A stretch of 64,000 nt of DNA, taken from Liolophura sinensis. Lineage: Eukaryota > Mollusca > Polyplacophora > Chitonida > Chitonidae. Positions 24,185 through 36,385 of the stretch are shown here, piece after piece. Every line of letters begins with the position of its first letter. Position 1 is the stretch's first letter. Below the pieces are notes generated by a model. The model did not search any database. It saw only the letters and a list, made by a program, of their open reading frames with translations, and was not told the DNA's origin. The stretch spans positions 14,273,704 through 14,337,703 of the forward strand of contig NC_088304.1 of assembly GCF_032854445.1 (NCBI RefSeq), written 5' to 3'. The translations under genes were made by a program, and so were the position numbers.

Positions 24185-27100
24185 CTGAAAACAAAAAATA
24201 ATAAGTTAAAAATAACTGTTCCACTGAAAGACAAAAATATATTTACAACAGTAAAAACTAAATCGTTACCACTACATCATAAATACGTAAGAATTCTTTG
24301 CTTGTTTTTTTCATTATGGTTGACACATGCTTTGTACAATAAACATCCGGAGAAACCGGAGCGAAAATTTTTGAGTATATATTATACTTCTTTGCAGGGA
24401 AACAACTCGCTGTGGTACACAGGGCTTTCGTGTTTAACACATGTCTATGAATGGTCACCTCACCGCCCTGCCACAGCATTGCGAGTGATTAGGTGCTAGA
24501 AATGGGCGTGGCTTGTCGAAAACATGATATATATCTATACGAAGAACTGGCTTGTTTTTAGCCCCGGTTCTTAACCGCTGTCTACAGCTGAACCTTGGAT
24601 TAAGGTGACGATGGCCCAAAGTCACGCTATCCTTAGCCACTTGAAACCGAAATGGCAGATCATGCGAGCCATGAGGAATACATGACTTGATCGTTATGCG
24701 AGAAACATGGGTCCCCGGCGAATGCCCATGCAAATGAGCATCGACTTGGCCAAAACGCTTCCATACTACAATACATGCGAAACAACTGTAGTGTGTTATT
24801 TCAAACATGTTAGTAGGTGAGGTCAAAAAGAAAGGTATGGAAATAGAGACGTTCTGAAATACTGACGGCGAAAAAAAAAGGACAGAAAATGAAACGAAAA
24901 CACAAATCCCTGGTGCTATTATAGCTGAATGTATCTCTCTTTTTGATGGGTTTTAAAACAACAAAAACGTTATAACGAGAGTTTGGCGTGATTCTTGAAC
25001 ATTACGTAAGACTAATTTAACGATGGAACTTTGCAGAATGTGAGGTTTATTTTACAGCTCGCTCTACCTATTACTTTGTTATATGTTTGGAATGAAATAT
25101 AAAAATGTATAATATTTTATACGTTGGAGGAGAAGTTTTTTCATTTATTAAAGAACAGTTATTACTTTCACCACTTGTCGAAACAACGAATGAACTGATA
25201 CTACTAGGTGGTATAAGGAAACAATGCCCATACCCTGCACCTAACCTTCAAAACCAATCGTCCACCCCACCCTGTCATTCCATCCCCCTCCCTCTTATTT
25301 CCTCTCCCCCAGCCCCGACCCTCCACACACTGACGGATACGTCAAGTCTAAAGCGAGAAGAAAGTTTCCCCTGTGGCCCAGTGTCTAAGGCGGGCAAACT
25401 TCTCGTCTGCGAGGATTCTGTTTCTCGCCATTTGCGTTCAATTACGGCGCAATCACACGAGTTAGCGAGCGAGAACAACACCTCCAGCGTTTTGACTGTT
25501 ACCCAGAGGGCCCAGCTGAAGCTGGTGAGTCTTGGTTAACACGGGGATGATACGTCGGCGAAATGTTAGTCCGTATGAATCCGTGATCAGCTCCCATTAC
25601 ACAAACTGCCCAGCTTAGTTTACATTCTCCTCCCAGTTTAGACTTGGGGGAAACAGAATTGCAAACCTAGGATGGGAAGGACGAGCAAGATGGCTCTAAC
25701 AGAACGTATCATATCTATACCCCTTATTACAGGAGACAGAAATAATTCTTCATGTGTTAAAGTCAGACAAGCTGCTGGTCCGGATAAATAACATACGTTT
25801 CTTAATTTTCATGCTTTAATCGGTATTAACAAAATTATTTGTTGCATCTCACCAAATAGCAAGGCACGATCCGCAATTTCCCGACGGTTCTAAAATGCCC
25901 TCTTTTTTATATGGTGGTTTTACCGCGTTGCGCGAAACACCATTAGAGCAAAATCCCAGTCCGATTTGGTCGAATGCGACTTTTTGTTTGCTTATAGGTA
26001 AATTTGCCAAGGAGGTCTTGAGATTGTCTTCAAACAAGCTCCTCCAACTGAGGAATGCTGTCCAGTTTACAAGATTGGTTCGCTCCAAGCCTCTCTTGAA
26101 AAGGGTCTGTGAGAAATACGAAGTACGAAGAAAATGGGTCTGCTCCTGACGAGTCTTTCCAGACAACGACCACCAATCGACGGTTACCGATCTTGGCTTT
26201 GCAAAAGCTTCTCAAAAGCACCAGTATCGTCTTTTCATGAGTTGAATTCCAAGGAGGCGCACAGGCGACAGGCTTCTATAAATGCCAACACCTTTGAAGG
26301 GAGCATATGTCGACCCCGGCATTAAAAGGAGCTTACAAAAGGATTGGCCTGGTCGATGGTAGTTATCGACTGAGGTTTTCACTAGCCATGAGAATCGCCA
26401 GCAGTATCTTGTCTATAGGACGATTCCAGATGAACGAAGTTCAGAAGGAAAGGCTGTTTGCTTAACGGTTGCTTAAGAATACGATGTAGGCGCATCGGAT
26501 CCATGTGCACACAATCCTTCATGGCCTAAATGATGCTATACATGGTGCAAGTCACGAGAAGATAAGTGTTGTCATGTTTAGAGTGTCATATATGGTATGA
26601 GGACATCGCCTTAGTGAAACCCAGCGATACAGTGTGATCAAACCCACATTTAAAGACACTCCCACTTGCATTTAAAGATGCTTTGCCTAAATGAAGTATT
26701 TAACTGGCACATAGAATTGATAATACAAGTAGCTTCCATGATATTCGTCCAAACTTCCTAACCTTTGTTCAAGAATCTTTCTTTGACAAATGTTGCAAAT
26801 AACTTTTGAACAACATGATCCTACGGCAAATGTTCAGCTACGATTGAAGAAACCTTCACGTAGCATTAAAACCCACTTAAAATGCCTTGGCCTTCTGAAG
26901 ACAGGGCTGTTCTCCACAATGGTTTGTTATGCACAGGAACTGCCATCAACACTTTTCAGCCCATCGTGTACACTTGTCTCTCGTTTTGGTAGGACTAGTT
27001 ACAAGAAAAGCACAGGCGAGGAAAGATGGCTGGCTAGTTTGTTTGAATTCGTCTGGGGAATGCTAGAAATGACAGAACTGGTATGTGTTCTGTGCTCAGC

Positions 27101-29585
27101 AGATCACACTTGGTCTCGTCCAAGCGTAAGCGTCAATGAAACGCCAAGGTGCGGAGCTGAAAAATGAGATTCAGTCTTGTCCCTGATATGGGTTTTGATG
27201 GTTGTCATGCGGCGTAGGCAGGTCGCTGATTCGGTGCCTTAAAGCGAAGTATTTTCGTTTGTAGCACTAGATCAATTGCAAAAATATGTATAAAATTATA
27301 TACATTTTGTTGACGATTTATCACTAAAGATAACAAATCTCACAGATTCACTCAAAAATATAAATATATCTTACATATCTGTAGAAGTACAAAACAATAA
27401 AAATAAATAGACTTGGTTTCACGAAAATCTGCACGGTGCATCTGTATGCGTTTTATAGGCCATGTTTCAGTAACGTGGTGAGGACATTACGTCAATTTTT
27501 TTACATCCCGCAATTGTCAGAACTGTATGTGATTACCGAATTACTTGAATTAATGTCAACAACGCAATACGTCAAAGATTTTAGGCGTGGAACCGTTTCG
27601 AGTCTCTATCGATGGGGTGTATGTATTCGCTTACACAAGTCAGGCTAGCCTAATTTTAGTGTGAAATAAGACAAAGCACTAAGTACTATCTTTTTGACAA
27701 AATAAAGCCATTTTTTGTAGACAGGAAGTCAATCAAGTTCTCGCCGTTCTTCTTCAGAAGAAGGGAAGACGGACATCACGTGCGGTGGGGACAAAAGATT
27801 TCATTTTATCTCACTGCAAAGTCCGTAAGAACATTAACCCATCCCTTGAATGAGGCACTAGGTCGACATGGGTCCGGCCCAAGTGCAAGCTGTCAACGGA
27901 TTCTATTGGAGAAAACTTAACCATGGACTCCTGTAAGAGGATTCAGTAAGAGCTTTGAGTGTTGCAGAGAGTCGATAAAATTCAAGAGAATCGTCTTCGT
28001 TCAGAAAATCGCTTGTTACCACAGCATGAACTATTGTTCCGAAGACAAAACCCAACAAATTCCCGTCGACGCCGCCGCGCTGTAATGGCGTTACAATTGT
28101 AAGTGTTCTCGACGTGTATTGATGTAGTGCTTACTTAAGTCCTGATCCACTGAACCAATGGCTTTCCCCATCGACCCGCTCTCGCGCCGTTCCAAGCTAG
28201 ACCGAGTCGGCTAATATGAAGACATTTATTAAAAGTTACCACATTTATACGCGTGCAGTATCACGGCCAATGCACCAGGCTCCCGCCTTCAGGGCTATCC
28301 GCTTACAACGCAGTATTTACAACGCTTGCGCAACCTGCTCCAAAAAGTTCCACAATTAAGGATTATATTCAGGTTGAAACAGCAAAACTATAAATGTACC
28401 AGATCAGCAAAGTGTGGATCTTTTCCGGACATATAGGACTAGTTTTATCTGCGTATCCGATATAACCTTTAGACAATATCAGTCAACCATAAGAGGTATT
28501 TTGAATTCCGTCTGAAACACTATCTGATGCGAACGCCAGATTTCGTGTTTGGTCGCGCGCATGAAATTGTTACAGGCAATTCATAGCGTTCAACATCCAC
28601 GCTGTACGTTCTCGTAAAGCTTGTCAGCGGCGTTTTCGGAACCGCCAGTACAATTTGTTAGCGAGCCCGAGGGCCGAGATAGCCGTATAACAGCTGTCCA
28701 TGAGACGACCGAGCATCATTCCTCATCCGCCGCTCCCCCCTTTCACTGTGAGCTGACGGGGCCTGGTGTTGACGAGGGATTCGGGTTTAAAACTTCTACC
28801 CTAGCGCTCCTTCTCACACGGGCAGACACAAACATTGTCAGTTCTTGTTAAAATTTCTGCCAACAAGGGAAATAAAAACTTTCGACCTCTCTGGAAAGTT
28901 TCTTTTTCGACAGCTTTCTGAAAGAGAGCGGGATAGATGGGTGTTTTTCAGCACACAAGTCGTACCCAGCAGTGACAAAATTGAAACCCCTGGTCTGGTA
29001 GGGAAAGTAAAAAATAACGAATTTCATATTTTGGCAGCTGTTTTTGCTTCTAAATCGTAAAAATGCCTTTCATCTGAGACTGTGGGTCTTTAAGCTGCAC
29101 ATTAACACTGTGGGATTACAATATTTCTAAATCTCCCCGGGTCGCTTTCGTCGACAAAAACAGTTTCCGTTTTGGTGGGAAGCAGTTTTGGCGCTTTATG
29201 AAATATATGAAAGGAAGGAGACATTCTAAGTTATAAATCATCATGCTAAAGAAAAACAGATTTGACAAAGGCAGGCGGGTGGTCGGGAAAAACTCCACAG
29301 TGGATGAGCTTTAGAGAGATGTCGACGAAACACTTGGATTGTTTAAAAAATGACTTCCCTGATAACCTCGCCAAGCTAGTGAGAATCCTGGAAGGGTTGG
29401 CACTGATAGCATGACTGCTATCTAGAGTGCTGGAAACAACGATCGTCAAGATTCATTTTACAAGTAGCAAAACGTCTACAGCAGAAAAAAATACAAAACT
29501 GCCATCATTCAGACACAACAAACCAAAAAAAGATTAAAAAAACGCAGCAAGAAAATCAAGGTGTAGAAAAAGCTCTTGCTGTGGC

Positions 29586-29586
<1 letters not shown>

Positions 29587-29659
<73 letters not shown>
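29587..29659. repeat. (TA)n microsatellite
   Basis: Pure TA run of about 73 bp in the last Lhx1/5 intron. Confidence 0.97.
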
Positions 29660-29660
<1 letters not shown>

Positions 29661-31464
29661 GTTGTCCGGGAATTAACTTTATAGGTGGAATCCATATTTG
29701 TGTCTGCATTCAACCACTAGCTACGGTCTATATTTTGGCACTGTAACATGAAGTCACTGTTACCGTCGCATGAGGTGCAAGAAACCCTGGTGGTCGGAAA
29801 AAGGCTGCAGTTCGAAAGTATTCAGATTGTCAAACTGTGTCGAACATCTGCTGGTGATTAAAGATTTAAGCAAACGAAAACGTTTGCCTTGTGAAATTTA
29901 CACTGCACTGTATACCGTGTCGCAATGACGGGGTTCCGACTGGGTCGACTGACCAGACGCCATCAAGCAACCGCCAATAGCGGGATTATTACCCAGTTTA
30001 AACCCCGTGTATACAGTTTCCCAAAGCAACACTGGTCAAAACATCTGTATCAATTAAGAGGATGTTGTTAATTACTGGACGTATGCGTCCGTGTTTATGG
30101 AACCTCCAAGGAAAACATTCTCTGGTCGACTCTTTCGAAGAGGGCTAGTGAGAAACCATTCATATGCTGAATTATGCGATGAGCGGTGTGTACGCTCTCA
30201 AGAGGCTAGGCAGTTTTGACGGACAGCACCAAGTGGAGTGTGTCGGGTTTTGAGAGGTTTGCCGGCTTCAAGGAGTGACACCCTATCCAAGTTTCCCGAA
30301 CGCAAGCATGCTAGCTAAATTAAAAACAAAGGGAACCTTTTAGTTCTCAACCTAGCATAAAGGTATGAAGAAATCATAGACAGCGACACAAAGCGATTGT
30401 GGCAACAGTAACTGCCCCGAACCAAAATGCCAACGCGAAATACCATCGACATTCATCTTGGCATAAATATATATTGCGAGAGAAGGAAATGAGCAGTCTG
30501 CTCGGTACTGGCGAAGGAGACAAACCGTTTAAAATAACACGGAAAGTGTTGTACGTAGAGCTTCAGTTTGCTCACTGACACCTTTGTGTTTACAAAGCAG
30601 TAAAATATTTTGGAGGATAATATCGTTTGTGTGATGTAGGCGTAAGCTACCAACTATTAGGAAGAGTACTAATTCACGTTTTAATACCGAGCAGCTCTTT
30701 TACCGTTAAGCCCAGCAATGATTTCACGTTTCAAGCACAAAATCTGCCTAAGGAATACGTTTACACCAATATGAAAATGTAACACTAGATTATAACCCAT
30801 TGGCCGGAAGTTTTACGTTGACTCGATGGCGATGAAATGAGATACAATGCAAGCCAATAATATCAGGCCACATAATGATTAGAGAGCCCTTAAAGAGGAA
30901 CAAAAAGGGAGCTAATTTGTTCCCGTATATCTGTGGTTTAATTCCAATGCCCATATTTCCCGGTGTGACCTTATACCAAACAATTCTTCCAGCATAAACT
31001 GCGTTTTATTATGGACAGATTGGTCATACTTATAAATTTCAAAAACGAATAAGGTGCATGATAAGAAAAACAGGTCTCGGGACGCCAGTTTTTTGTCCTC
31101 GATTCTCTCATCAACGGATAACATGCCACTTCGTTGTTGTTTACTGTCTGTGCGTTTCGGTGCATACGCCAATCCAATTAACACCACATCGTACACGCAC
31201 ATTTATCTGGGTAGCCATTTCTCCGTTAAGGACAAGTCAGAATGGGTGGGAGCCAGGTCATACCAAAGCAGGGAGCAGCAAACAGCGACTGTCTATGTCA
31301 AATTGTCCCCATCTTACCAGAATACCACACACGTGGATTATTTGCTCTTTACCCGACCAAGCAAGCAACGGTTAATCCATGGATGTGTTTTACTGGAGTA
31401 TATACGATATAACTTCACGCCAGCACTTCTAATGTATTACCATAGCAATCTTTTTCGGTTTGTT

Positions 31465-31660
31465 TTTATTTATTTTATTACTTATTTGTTTATTCATTTG
31501 GTGTTCAACGTCGTACTCAATGACTGCTCACTTGTACGCTGAAGGATGTTGGTTTGTTGGGTGACCAGAGCGTACTAACAGTGGCTATAGGGGCAACCAT
31601 GCAACAATATTCTTGAGTGTGGGGTAAAACACCACTCAAATAAATCAATCAATAAATACA
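31465..31660. mobile_element. Two opposed SINE tails, head to head
   Basis: At 31465-31530 a reverse tail reads tttattcatttggtgttcaa then cgtcgtactcaatgactg. At 31607-31660 a forward tail reads ttcttgagtgtggggtaaaa then caccactcaaataaatcaat and caataaata. Either two insertions face each other or one inverted copy has collapsed. The 162-residue plus-strand open frame that runs into this region is therefore suspect. Confidence 0.6.
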
Positions 31661-34600
31661 ATACTACTTGTTATCCAAATCTATTAATATATGTTAAACG
31701 TCGAGGTACGTTAGAGCATGTGACAGCGAGATGGATATATGGTCAATCTATAGATGGAAATGAAATATGTGATATGCCCTAGTAAATTCAAACAACATGA
31801 ATAAGTACAACTTTAAGCATATGACAAGCGTAACAAGATACAGAGCTAAAAATATACGATATATATTCGACGTGTACTTACATGTACGACATGAGAAAAA
31901 GTCATGATTGATAAGAAAGCGTCTGACAGTTTATATATATTTGGCAGCATGCCCAAAGATAACTTTAAGCTATACTGATCACTGTCATTTCAGAAGGACA
32001 AGCTTCTTCGAAAAAATACATGTAAGTTGACCGACAATGTATCAGTCAACATTGACGTCGTCGGGACATTTGGGGTAATAACAGGCTTACGTTTATTACC
32101 CTATACCTGCAATGACAAATAATAATCAGGAAATTGCAATACACGTGGTTTTCTTCGTCTGATTAGCTTGGTAAGACTTACAGAGATGATGTATAAGGCT
32201 GAAGTCAGTTCTTATGTAGAGAAACTAAGACAAACCCCCCCTTATGGTATTCAGTGGGCAAGGGTCTCTACCAGAAAATCTTAATCCACAAGACCGTGGA
32301 TTAGGAGCTAAATTTTCTCGTTTCCTTTTAACTTTTTCCGCCTATTATTGAACTAACATGGATTCGTCTCAAAATAATCGAAGTCTATGAACGCTTACGT
32401 AACTAATATCATGAACCCGTTATCCGAGAATCAAACCATATATTGAGTGGACACAAATACTGTCCAGGCTGACAAAAGCGCTCCGCTGCAATCCACAGGC
32501 TCAGTAACACCACGTCAGTAGGTTGAGAATGGCATGTACAATATGACAAGCAGATTGTCTGATATCTCCGCCACCTCTCAGAGATCGGACATCAAAACCT
32601 TGGCGATACAGTCAACGTCAGGCATTTTTTTGTTGCATGCAGCCTAGGATTCTATCAACTCTATTATTCCTATCTCTATGGTCTCAAATATCTCATCTTC
32701 AAAAGCCCACTTTTGCTAGAAACGAGGTTAGGGCTGGCTAAAGACGTCTTTGTTGGTTACTAGGACCGCTGGTCAATACTCACAAGTTTGCAAGAAGCCC
32801 ATCAAATAATGCGGCTGCTCCCAATGTGAGAGAGATATAATTGTCTTGATATTTTTCAGTGTGTTATATGGGTGCGTCCTACAGACCTTCCCCTTAAATT
32901 ATATTACGCCCTTCCCAATTCCCTTGGCGAGAAGACTTGTTCGGTGGCGACCGGAGTGAGCGAAACTCATTTAACACATTATTACGGGAATGGAAACATC
33001 GCCCATAATGAAGTGTTCTTGGAGTTTATGAAAAGGCGGATTTTTCTGCGCTACTTTTTCTTTCAAGCCAAAATCGAATTGCGACGACTGTGCGGAGGAC
33101 TCAGTATAATGGCCAGGAGCGATGGGCGTCCTTCGGGATGGTTCTCCAATCGTGGAGAAGTCCCAGACGAATGACCCTGGGGAAGTATAACTCAGTTACC
33201 CTGATGCCGATTAAGAGGCTGCGAGGTTGAGATTTTCTGGCGATAAATGTCTTCTGCATTCTATGGCGGTAGTCGTTAGTTTACGGCGCAATCTCTCAGC
33301 GGACAACTGCGGCCGATCTATTTCTCCGGCCGTCCCAAGGGAAGTCCCCGAGGCGGCGCTTGGCCCATAATTTCATGCAGAGGACTTGATAAATATTTCC
33401 ATGGAGCGACAACCAAAATCAGATAAATCGGTGTTTCCATGAAATACCGTTCATAATCTTCACTCATGGGACGAGCCACTGAAAGGTCTATCACCCGCGA
33501 TGAATTGGCTGCCGAATAATCTGTGTTGGTGAGCTTTGAGGTCAAAGAACCAGGAATCGCAACAAAGAATGTGCGATTGAAAACATTTTCTAAAACCCCA
33601 GTGAAGCATATGTGAAGGTATCTTTTAGAGACTCTCTAAAGTATTTGTGAAACATTATATAAAGGGCAATAGTCTTAATTCCTAGTTGTACACAACAAAA
33701 AAGTGATGTATAGCTATAATAAGTCGAGAAGAAAATAAGAGTACAAGAAATTTCAGTATGTTAAAAAAGAAAATCAGTTGGAGTATCCTCATATAAAATT
33801 GGTAGGAAGAAAGCCTAGACGACATGAACTATATTCTAAAATATACGTCTGACCGGTTATCGAATGCCCAATTTGTACATCAACAAATGGAGCGTACAAA
33901 AGGAGTATAAAAGGTCTTTATTAATAACGGCTTAATTATACAGGAATTTAGAATTACATATTTTTTACTGTTACTAAAGGGTTGGTTTCTGGGTAAAGGA
34001 ACATGTTAATTTGAGTGGTAATGCACTTTTGTTTACGTCACAATTTCAGTGATAATTTTGGCTTTTCACTTTTATATTATGTCAGACACACACTCTGCAG
34101 CCGTTTTGTATATAATTATTGACACAATCTGGATTCTTGTCGACTATGCCTGCATTTAAGTAAGCCCATTTCAACCTGACAAAGTAGTGAATTAGGAAAT
34201 CGTCTTTAAATATTTACTGTTTCTTTTAAAAAGGGAAAAATCATGTTTTTTTTTTTTTTTTTTTTTTTGCAGAGGGTATTTAGAAGACGCCGTGAAATCT
34301 GCGTCTGTGCCATAAATCTTGTGGGAAAATCCGCACTGACAGCCTGAATGCCTTCGCTTGTACCAATCAATAGATTTATTCTGTAATATAAATAATAAAA
34401 ACTTCCATCAAATCGGCCTAAGTCCTTTAAGACATTTCGGATGTTACAGATTTGGCTTGTACGACTGGGCGGAATCAGGAAGGGCAAGTTAAAGCGAGTT
34501 TCCAATGAACACAAGAAGAAAGACGGAATGGGAACTATAACTGTTCCATCCCCATGACAGTTTAGGGCCATAAACAAAGGTGGATAGATTCGAGATTTTA

Positions 34601-35082
34601 TAGTTGACTTGCTAGTTATTGGGACTGCCGAATTTGAGAGCGCTTTAAAAAATTAATATTTTCATGAATTTCAAGTAAGGCGCGAAGAGAGCAGTATAGG
34701 AAAACGACAAATATCATCCCAAACGATTCAATTTTAGCTTCATTTAACTTGAATGATTTTCACGCAAAGGCGCTCTAGCGTTAGCTGCGTGGGACGTATT
34801 TTTCTATACATCAAACTGCAGATGGAAAGCTACATTTGTATAGAAAATTTTGTTATTGTCGCGAGAAAGGAAACCATAGGAACTTGTTATGATGAGATAT
34901 AAGGAGTGAGGCACAATGCAAACTTTTGTGAATGTAAAAATATTCCATTTCCAATGTATACACTTTTACACATGATGAAAAGTCAGGTTTATCCCCCTAT
35001 ACAGAATATGGTTAAAGACGTAAAGTCATCTATTTCTGCGCCAAACATGTTTATATATCTTACCTTTCAATTATACGCCTTA

Positions 35083-35260
35083 CATTCCCAAAATAATTTG
35101 GTAGATTTAACATTCTAGTACCCCGTTATACCCAAAAACAATATTCTGTTTGAATAAGTCTGTTGTATACAATATAGTTTGATATCCTTTTCATCTATTC
35201 TAGCATCACCCAGGAAATATTCTATTCAGGCAGTTTGACAGATACGTTTTTCTTAGAGTG
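35083..35260. mobile_element. Decayed MITE, copy 5, beside an Lhx1/5 splice donor
   Basis: Degenerate 178-bp relative of the MITE family. The left end CATTCCCAAAATAATTTGGT lines up with the consensus left end. The right half keeps ttctagcatcac and gagtg, and TA flanks both ends. It lies 30 bp beyond the donor of the exon at 35290-35436. Confidence 0.6.
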
Positions 35261-35289
35261 TACATATTTTTTTTATATAGACTGCTTAC

Positions 35290-35436
35290 CTCCAGGGTGT
35301 AATCCCGGGTCCATCCCGAGCGGTGGGGTGCCTTGAGACGTGGGAGGGAGAAAGGGTAAACCCCCAGGCTCCCCGGGTTGACCGGGGAAAAACTCATTGT
35401 ATCCCTGATATCCCGGGTAAAACTCCTGACCATTGT
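35290..35436 (-). CDS. Lhx1/5: Lim1/Lhx1/5 exon: Tyr/Pro/Gly-rich transactivation segment
   Basis: Internal exon of 147 nt found by phase and family similarity. Acceptor ctgcag precedes ACAATGG; the first two bases complete an Asp codon with the G from the previous exon. There are 48 full codons and one trailing G before donor gtaagc (phase 1 again). The peptide begins NGQEFYPGYQGYNEFFPG, then GLPFLPPTSQGTPPLGMDPG. The pattern of aromatic residues, NxxFFP, LPF and TPPLG parallels the C-terminal region of vertebrate Lhx1 (YYGPGGNYDFFPQG, DLPFVP, GTPLGG, recalled from memory). This region acts in transcriptional activation in the family. A 78-residue open frame on the same strand here is a different frame and is not the protein. 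A decayed MITE starts 30 bp beyond the donor. Confidence 0.9.
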
Positions 35437-36299
35437 CTGCAATGATTAAGAGAACATTTTATCTCAAAACTGACCGCTTTGCGTTTTTTAAATTGTTTAC
35501 AAAAAGTGTTTGCATTGAATGTAGTTTACTGTTGAATATAGAAAATTAACGATAACTTGCTCATATATAAAATAACTTCTTTTCAACATTTCATCCACAA
35601 TTTCTGTAAATCAGTTTCTGTAAAATATCATCAAACCAAACATGAGGCATTAAAAATTCTTGAAAAGAATTTAAAATAAACAATTATATATATGTTTTAA
35701 ATTTCAGGAGTGGGCTTACTTGCTGTGTATAGGCATACGGAGGTACATGCATGAGTGCGCATGACACTGAATGTACAATATACGCATGTACGGAACAATG
35801 CAGCAGGTAATACATATTCATGAATATGAATCTTATGCAATGCAAAATGTCCTTATCGTATTTATAACGGCCTATTTAATTTAATGAATTTCCCGGCTGT
35901 TATTCTGTCTCAAGTGCTGTACTGCATAAGTTGTGAGGGGTATAACACGGTATACACCTTGAACCTGCACATTACCCCATAAATACAAAGTTAATCAGCC
36001 AGTTAACAAAACGGCGCAAATATTCTTCAAAATAATTCTCTTAACATGATAACTATGATCGTTATACTTATTTATATAATTATATACATCAAAAATAAAG
36101 AAATGAAAAACTGAAGAAATTAATAAAAGATTTGATTCTGTGATTGTTTGCGCATACACAAACATAGAACATATACGCTTTGAACAGTTTTATACATGTG
36201 GTGGCAGGTATATTTCTTTCTTTCTTTATTTTGATATACAACATGTCGGTGAGCACCTGAAACACCTGTTGACTTAAAACGGGAGTCGAATCTTTGGGA

Positions 36300-36385
36300 G
36301 GTTGGTTCGAACATTAGACCTCCCTTATAAACGGTTAATGGTCTCGAGCAGAAGCCGATATACCACTTAGTCAGCTATGTCCCTG
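36300..36385 (-). repeat. tRNA-like sequence, possible SINE head
   Basis: On the minus strand the A-box-like TAGCTGACTAAGTGGTATA (36359-36377) precedes GTTCGAACC (36304-36312), a good B-box core. The spacing is a little long and no clean cloverleaf is evident, so I read this as a decayed tRNA-derived SINE head. Confidence 0.4.

Larger units (their letters stand above)
24185..35289 (-). other. Lhx1/5 intron (11.1 kb)
   Basis: Bounded by donor gtaagc at 35289 and acceptor ttttcag at 24185. It contains a decayed MITE at 35083-35260, a TA microsatellite at 29587-29659, SINE-tail fragments at 31465-31660, a run of T at about 34244-34268, and long repeat-poor blocks (25840-26350, 27730-28330, 32880-33560). 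Overlapping open frames on both strands around 31054-31542 look random. Confidence 0.88.

Noticed and set aside
25105-25539. 144-residue plus-strand open frame
   Set aside because: Mostly Pro/Ser/Thr low complexity from a C-rich intronic stretch. It shows no motif and lies antisense within the gene's intron.
31054-31542. 162-residue plus-strand open frame
   Set aside because: Overlapped by other open frames on both strands, and its C-terminal end reads into a reverse SINE tail.
35206-35442. 78-residue minus-strand open frame over the 147-nt exon
   Set aside because: Wrong frame. The family-matching frame is the one that joins the flanking exons by phase.
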